NCBI GenBank assembly: GCA_904420085.1
Contig: CAJFUA010000072.1
Coordinates: 1-64,000 of the forward strand
Reading direction: 5' to 3'
Source: an uncultured Eubacterium sp.
GTDB lineage: Bacteria; Bacillota; Clostridia; Lachnospirales; Lachnospiraceae
Length of the DNA: 64,000 nucleotides
This document shows, piece by piece, positions 62,000 through 64,000 of the stretch (its first letter is position 1; every line of letters begins with the position of its first letter). A model generated the notes under the pieces. That model was given only the letters and a program-made list of their open reading frames with translations, was not told the DNA's origin and ran no database searches. A program made the translations under genes and the position numbers.

Positions 62000-62468
62000 G
62001 TTAGTTTCTATTGAAGAAATTGTTCCTATTATGAAAGAACAGATGGCGGAAGGCGGGAAGGTGAGTTTTACCCCAAAAGGAAACAGTATGCTTCCTCTCT
62101 TTCGCAGTGACAGGGATGTGGTAACCTTGTCACCCCCCCGGTTCCCGTTAAAAAAATACAGCATTGTCTTTTATCAGAGAAAAAACGGACAGTATGTACT
62201 CCACAGGCTGGTCGGGAAAAAAGAATCCGGTTATATTATGCGGGGAGATAACCAATATCAAAATGAGTATGGCATTATGGAAGAACAGATTATTGCGGTA
62301 GTCTCAGAATTTGTAAGAAATGGGAAAAGTCATTATATAACGGATAAGGGATACCGGTGGTATTGCATTTTTTGGAGCAGGACAATGTATCTGCGAAAGA
62401 TGTATAAAATCCTGCGGCATATGGCAGGCAGAATGAAGCGAAAAATATCGGGATATAAAAGCAGATAG
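61992..62468 (+). CDS. S24/S26-type signal peptidase-like protein
   Basis: From TTG 61992 (GAGAGG six bases before) it has 158 residues; the track uses an earlier TTG. PKGNSMLPLFRSD holds the nucleophile serine of the SxM motif, DVVTLSPPRFPLKKYSIVFYQRKNGQYVLHRLVG the expected beta-strand region, and MRGDNQYQNEYG the GD box. The position where type I peptidases have the catalytic lysine reads LHRL, with no obvious lysine, so either a different residue serves or it is not a typical peptidase. No N-terminal helix is seen. It overlaps the PqqD-like gene by eight bases. Confidence 0.75.
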   Translation: MNKLVSIEEIVPIMKEQMAEGGKVSFTPKGNSMLPLFRSDRDVVTLSPPRFPLKKYSIVFYQRKNGQYVLHRLVGKKESGYIMRGDNQYQNEYGIMEEQIIAVVSEFVRNGKSHYITDKGYRWYCIFWSRTMYLRKMYKILRHMAGRMKRKISGYKSR

Positions 62469-62506
62469 AGAAAGATGAAATACAAATAAGGAAGAAAGAA
62501 TGAAAC

Positions 62507-64000
62507 ATGAAAAATTCAGCGGGTTTAAGATGGATTATTAAAAACAGCAAAAAAGAAATTCCCCATATTATTATTTTGAGTATTTCGAATATTGTACTGG
62601 CTCTGGTAAGCACCGGGCTTGCGTTGGTGAGTAAGTATGCCATTGATGCGGCACAGAAGGCGGCAGGAGCAGCCAGTCGCCAGGAGTTTGTGCATTACCG
62701 TAATCTGATTATTATGTTTGGCATGGTAATACTGCTTATTATCATTGGCAGATTACTGCTTAGAATTTATGCACAGAGTCTTACCATAAAGGTACAGGCA
62801 CGTCTGGAAATGGCCATGCGTACCGGACTTTTTCAGAAAATTCTGGCAAAAAAATATGAAGAAATTAATGTCTTTCACAGTGGAGAATTAATGAATCGGA
62901 TGACCAGCGATATCAAAATTGTGACCGAGGGAATTACAGGAATCGTTCCAAATCTTCTGTATTTTATTGCACAGTTTGTGGGAGCTTTTGTAGTACTGAT
63001 GATTTTTGACTGGAAATTTACCATGGTATTTATTATCGGGGGGGTACTGATATCTTCTGTGACATTACTGTTTCGGAGCAAATTGAAAAGCCTGCATAAA
63101 GAAGTACAGGAGACCGACGGAAAGGTCCGTTCGTTCTTTCAGGAAGCCATTGAAAGTATACTGGTGGTAAAGACCTTCGGAATTGAAAAAAAGTTTCAGG
63201 AAAAAGGCGACCGGCTCCAACAGGTGAATTACAATGCAAAAATGAAACGCAGACGCATCAGCATCTGTGCAAATGCAGGATTTTCTTTTGTCTTTAACGG
63301 AGGATATCTGCTGGCGCTTGTGTGGTGTGCTTTAAAAGTCTGCACAAATGCCATGACCTACGGAACTTTAACAGCGGTATTGCAGTTGATTTCCCAGATA
63401 CAGACTCCCTTTGTGAATATTACAAAAGTCGTGCCTCAGTACTATGCCGTTTTAGCTTCAGCAGAGCGGATTATGGAGATAGAAGAAGTAAAAGAAGAAG
63501 AGAAAACCGGGAATCTGATATCCGCCGGACAGTTTTATCAGGATTTTTCTCATGGAGCGTTTGAAAATATTTCTTTTAATTATGGCAGGGAAAGTGTTCT
63601 GGAGGAAGGAAATGTTTCCTTTGATAAAGGAGATTTTGTTGCAATCCGGGGAATTTCCGGTATTGGAAAAAGTACCCTTATGAAAATGCTCTTAGGTGTG
63701 TTCAACCCCCAAAAAGGTTCTATCCGGCTGTACAGAAAAGATGGCACATATGTGGAGGCAGGCGCTGATACAAGGGGATTATTTTCTTATGTTCCTCAGG
63801 GAAATTATCTTTTCAGCGGCACGTTAAGAGAAAACATCCTGTTGATCTGCCCTGATGCAACAGAGGAAGAAATCAATAAAGCTTTGGAGATCAGTGACAT
63901 GAAAGACTTTGTCCGGACTCTGCCGGAAGGACTTGATACGGTAATTGGCGAAAAAGGTCTGGGTATTTCAGAAGGACAGGCACAAAGACTCGCCATTGCC
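62507..64000 (+). CDS. ABC exporter with fused membrane and ATPase domains (C-terminus cut by window)
   Basis: This frame runs to the window end and is absent from the ORF track. From ATG 62507 it gives 498 residues: an N-terminal six-helix exporter domain (about 20-310; IILSISNIVLALVSTGLALVSKYAIDAA) and an ATPase with Walker A GISGIGKST, Q-loop VPQGNYLFSGTLRENIL and signature ISEGQAQRLAIA. The Walker B lies beyond the window. In this cassette it probably exports a modified peptide or lipid-linked product. It starts 38 bases after the peptidase gene. No peptidase C39 domain precedes it. Confidence 0.9.
   Translation, partial: MKNSAGLRWIIKNSKKEIPHIIILSISNIVLALVSTGLALVSKYAIDAAQKAAGAASRQEFVHYRNLIIMFGMVILLIIIGRLLLRIYAQSLTIKVQARLEMAMRTGLFQKILAKKYEEINVFHSGELMNRMTSDIKIVTEGITGIVPNLLYFIAQFVGAFVVLMIFDWKFTMVFIIGGVLISSVTLLFRSKLKSLHKEVQETDGKVRSFFQEAIESILVVKTFGIEKKFQEKGDRLQQVNYNAKMKRRRISICANAGFSFVFNGGYLLALVWCALKVCTNAMTYGTLTAVLQLISQIQTPFVNITKVVPQYYAVLASAERIMEIEEVKEEEKTGNLISAGQFYQDFSHGAFENISFNYGRESVLEEGNVSFDKGDFVAIRGISGIGKSTLMKMLLGVFNPQKGSIRLYRKDGTYVEAGADTRGLFSYVPQGNYLFSGTLRENILLICPDATEEEINKALEISDMKDFVRTLPEGLDTVIGEKGLGISEGQAQRLAIA

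Overview
The window reads as a chromosomal segment of a Gram-positive, spore-forming Clostridia member, most likely a Lachnospiraceae. The reasons are low-to-moderate GC, strong AGGAGG-type ribosome sites, gpr and spoIIP, luxS, a C+ type L31, a second RsmH paralogue, and Firmicutes-type gene order (comEC-holA-rpsT-gpr-spoIIP; rho-rpmE-DUF1385-prmC-prfA). I cannot assign a genus. I saw no rRNA, tRNA, CRISPR array, prophage or transposase.

Layout. 1-7.5 kb: a cut-off alpha/beta hydrolase, an ABC-F ATPase whose second composite ATP site looks degenerate, a GH13 protein without its catalytic residues, a TraX-like membrane protein and a secreted GH16 beta-1,3-glucanase with CBM56-like, crystallin-like and ricin-B-like modules. 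7.6-12.3 kb: luxS, an RsmH paralogue, trpS, a Pr6Pr membrane protein and a GNAT enzyme. 12.3-22.3 kb: a co-directional run with a histidine phosphatase, a type II topoisomerase pair (ParE/ParC-like), a secreted glucosaminidase, a HAD-like protein lacking its nucleophile, a PpiC-like lipoprotein and an MFS gene with a 5' internal deletion. 22.3-25.5 kb: YfhO plus GtrA, two parts of a known three-part cell-wall glycosylation scheme. 25.5-28.8 kb: an AT-rich island with two secreted leucine-rich-repeat proteins. 28.9-35.1 kb: argG divergent from argC-argJ-argB-argD, with palindromic ArgR-box candidates between. 35.2-39.5 kb: a Na/Pi cotransporter split at an A8 run, a PhoP/PhoR-like two-component pair and a YdcZ-type transporter. 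39.6-49.7 kb: comEA, a second two-component pair, a GerMN lipoprotein, comEC (apparent ATA start), holA, rpsT, gpr and spoIIP. 49.7-52.1 kb: a 264-bp nested inverted-repeat element, dut, nrdG and malic enzyme. 52.4-57.4 kb: rho, rpmE, a DUF1385 protein, prmC and prfA. 57.5-64 kb: a CpsB/C/D polysaccharide regulatory trio running into an unusual coupled cassette: nucleotidyltransferase, HPr-kinase-like P-loop protein, PqqD-like protein, S26-type peptidase and an ABC exporter cut by the window end.

How genes work together. Arginine synthesis from N-acetylglutamate to argininosuccinate is largely present (argF, argH, argA and argR are not seen). Phosphate uptake sits beside its likely regulators. 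comEA and comEC frame a sensor system. The last cassette looks like a peptide-modification or export module attached to a capsule-type locus and is the best candidate for an uncharacterised system. Several genes carry disabling changes (MFS deletion, Na/Pi frameshift, comEC start codon), and three proteins look like pseudoenzymes or partly degenerate enzymes (GH13, HAD, ABC-F site II).
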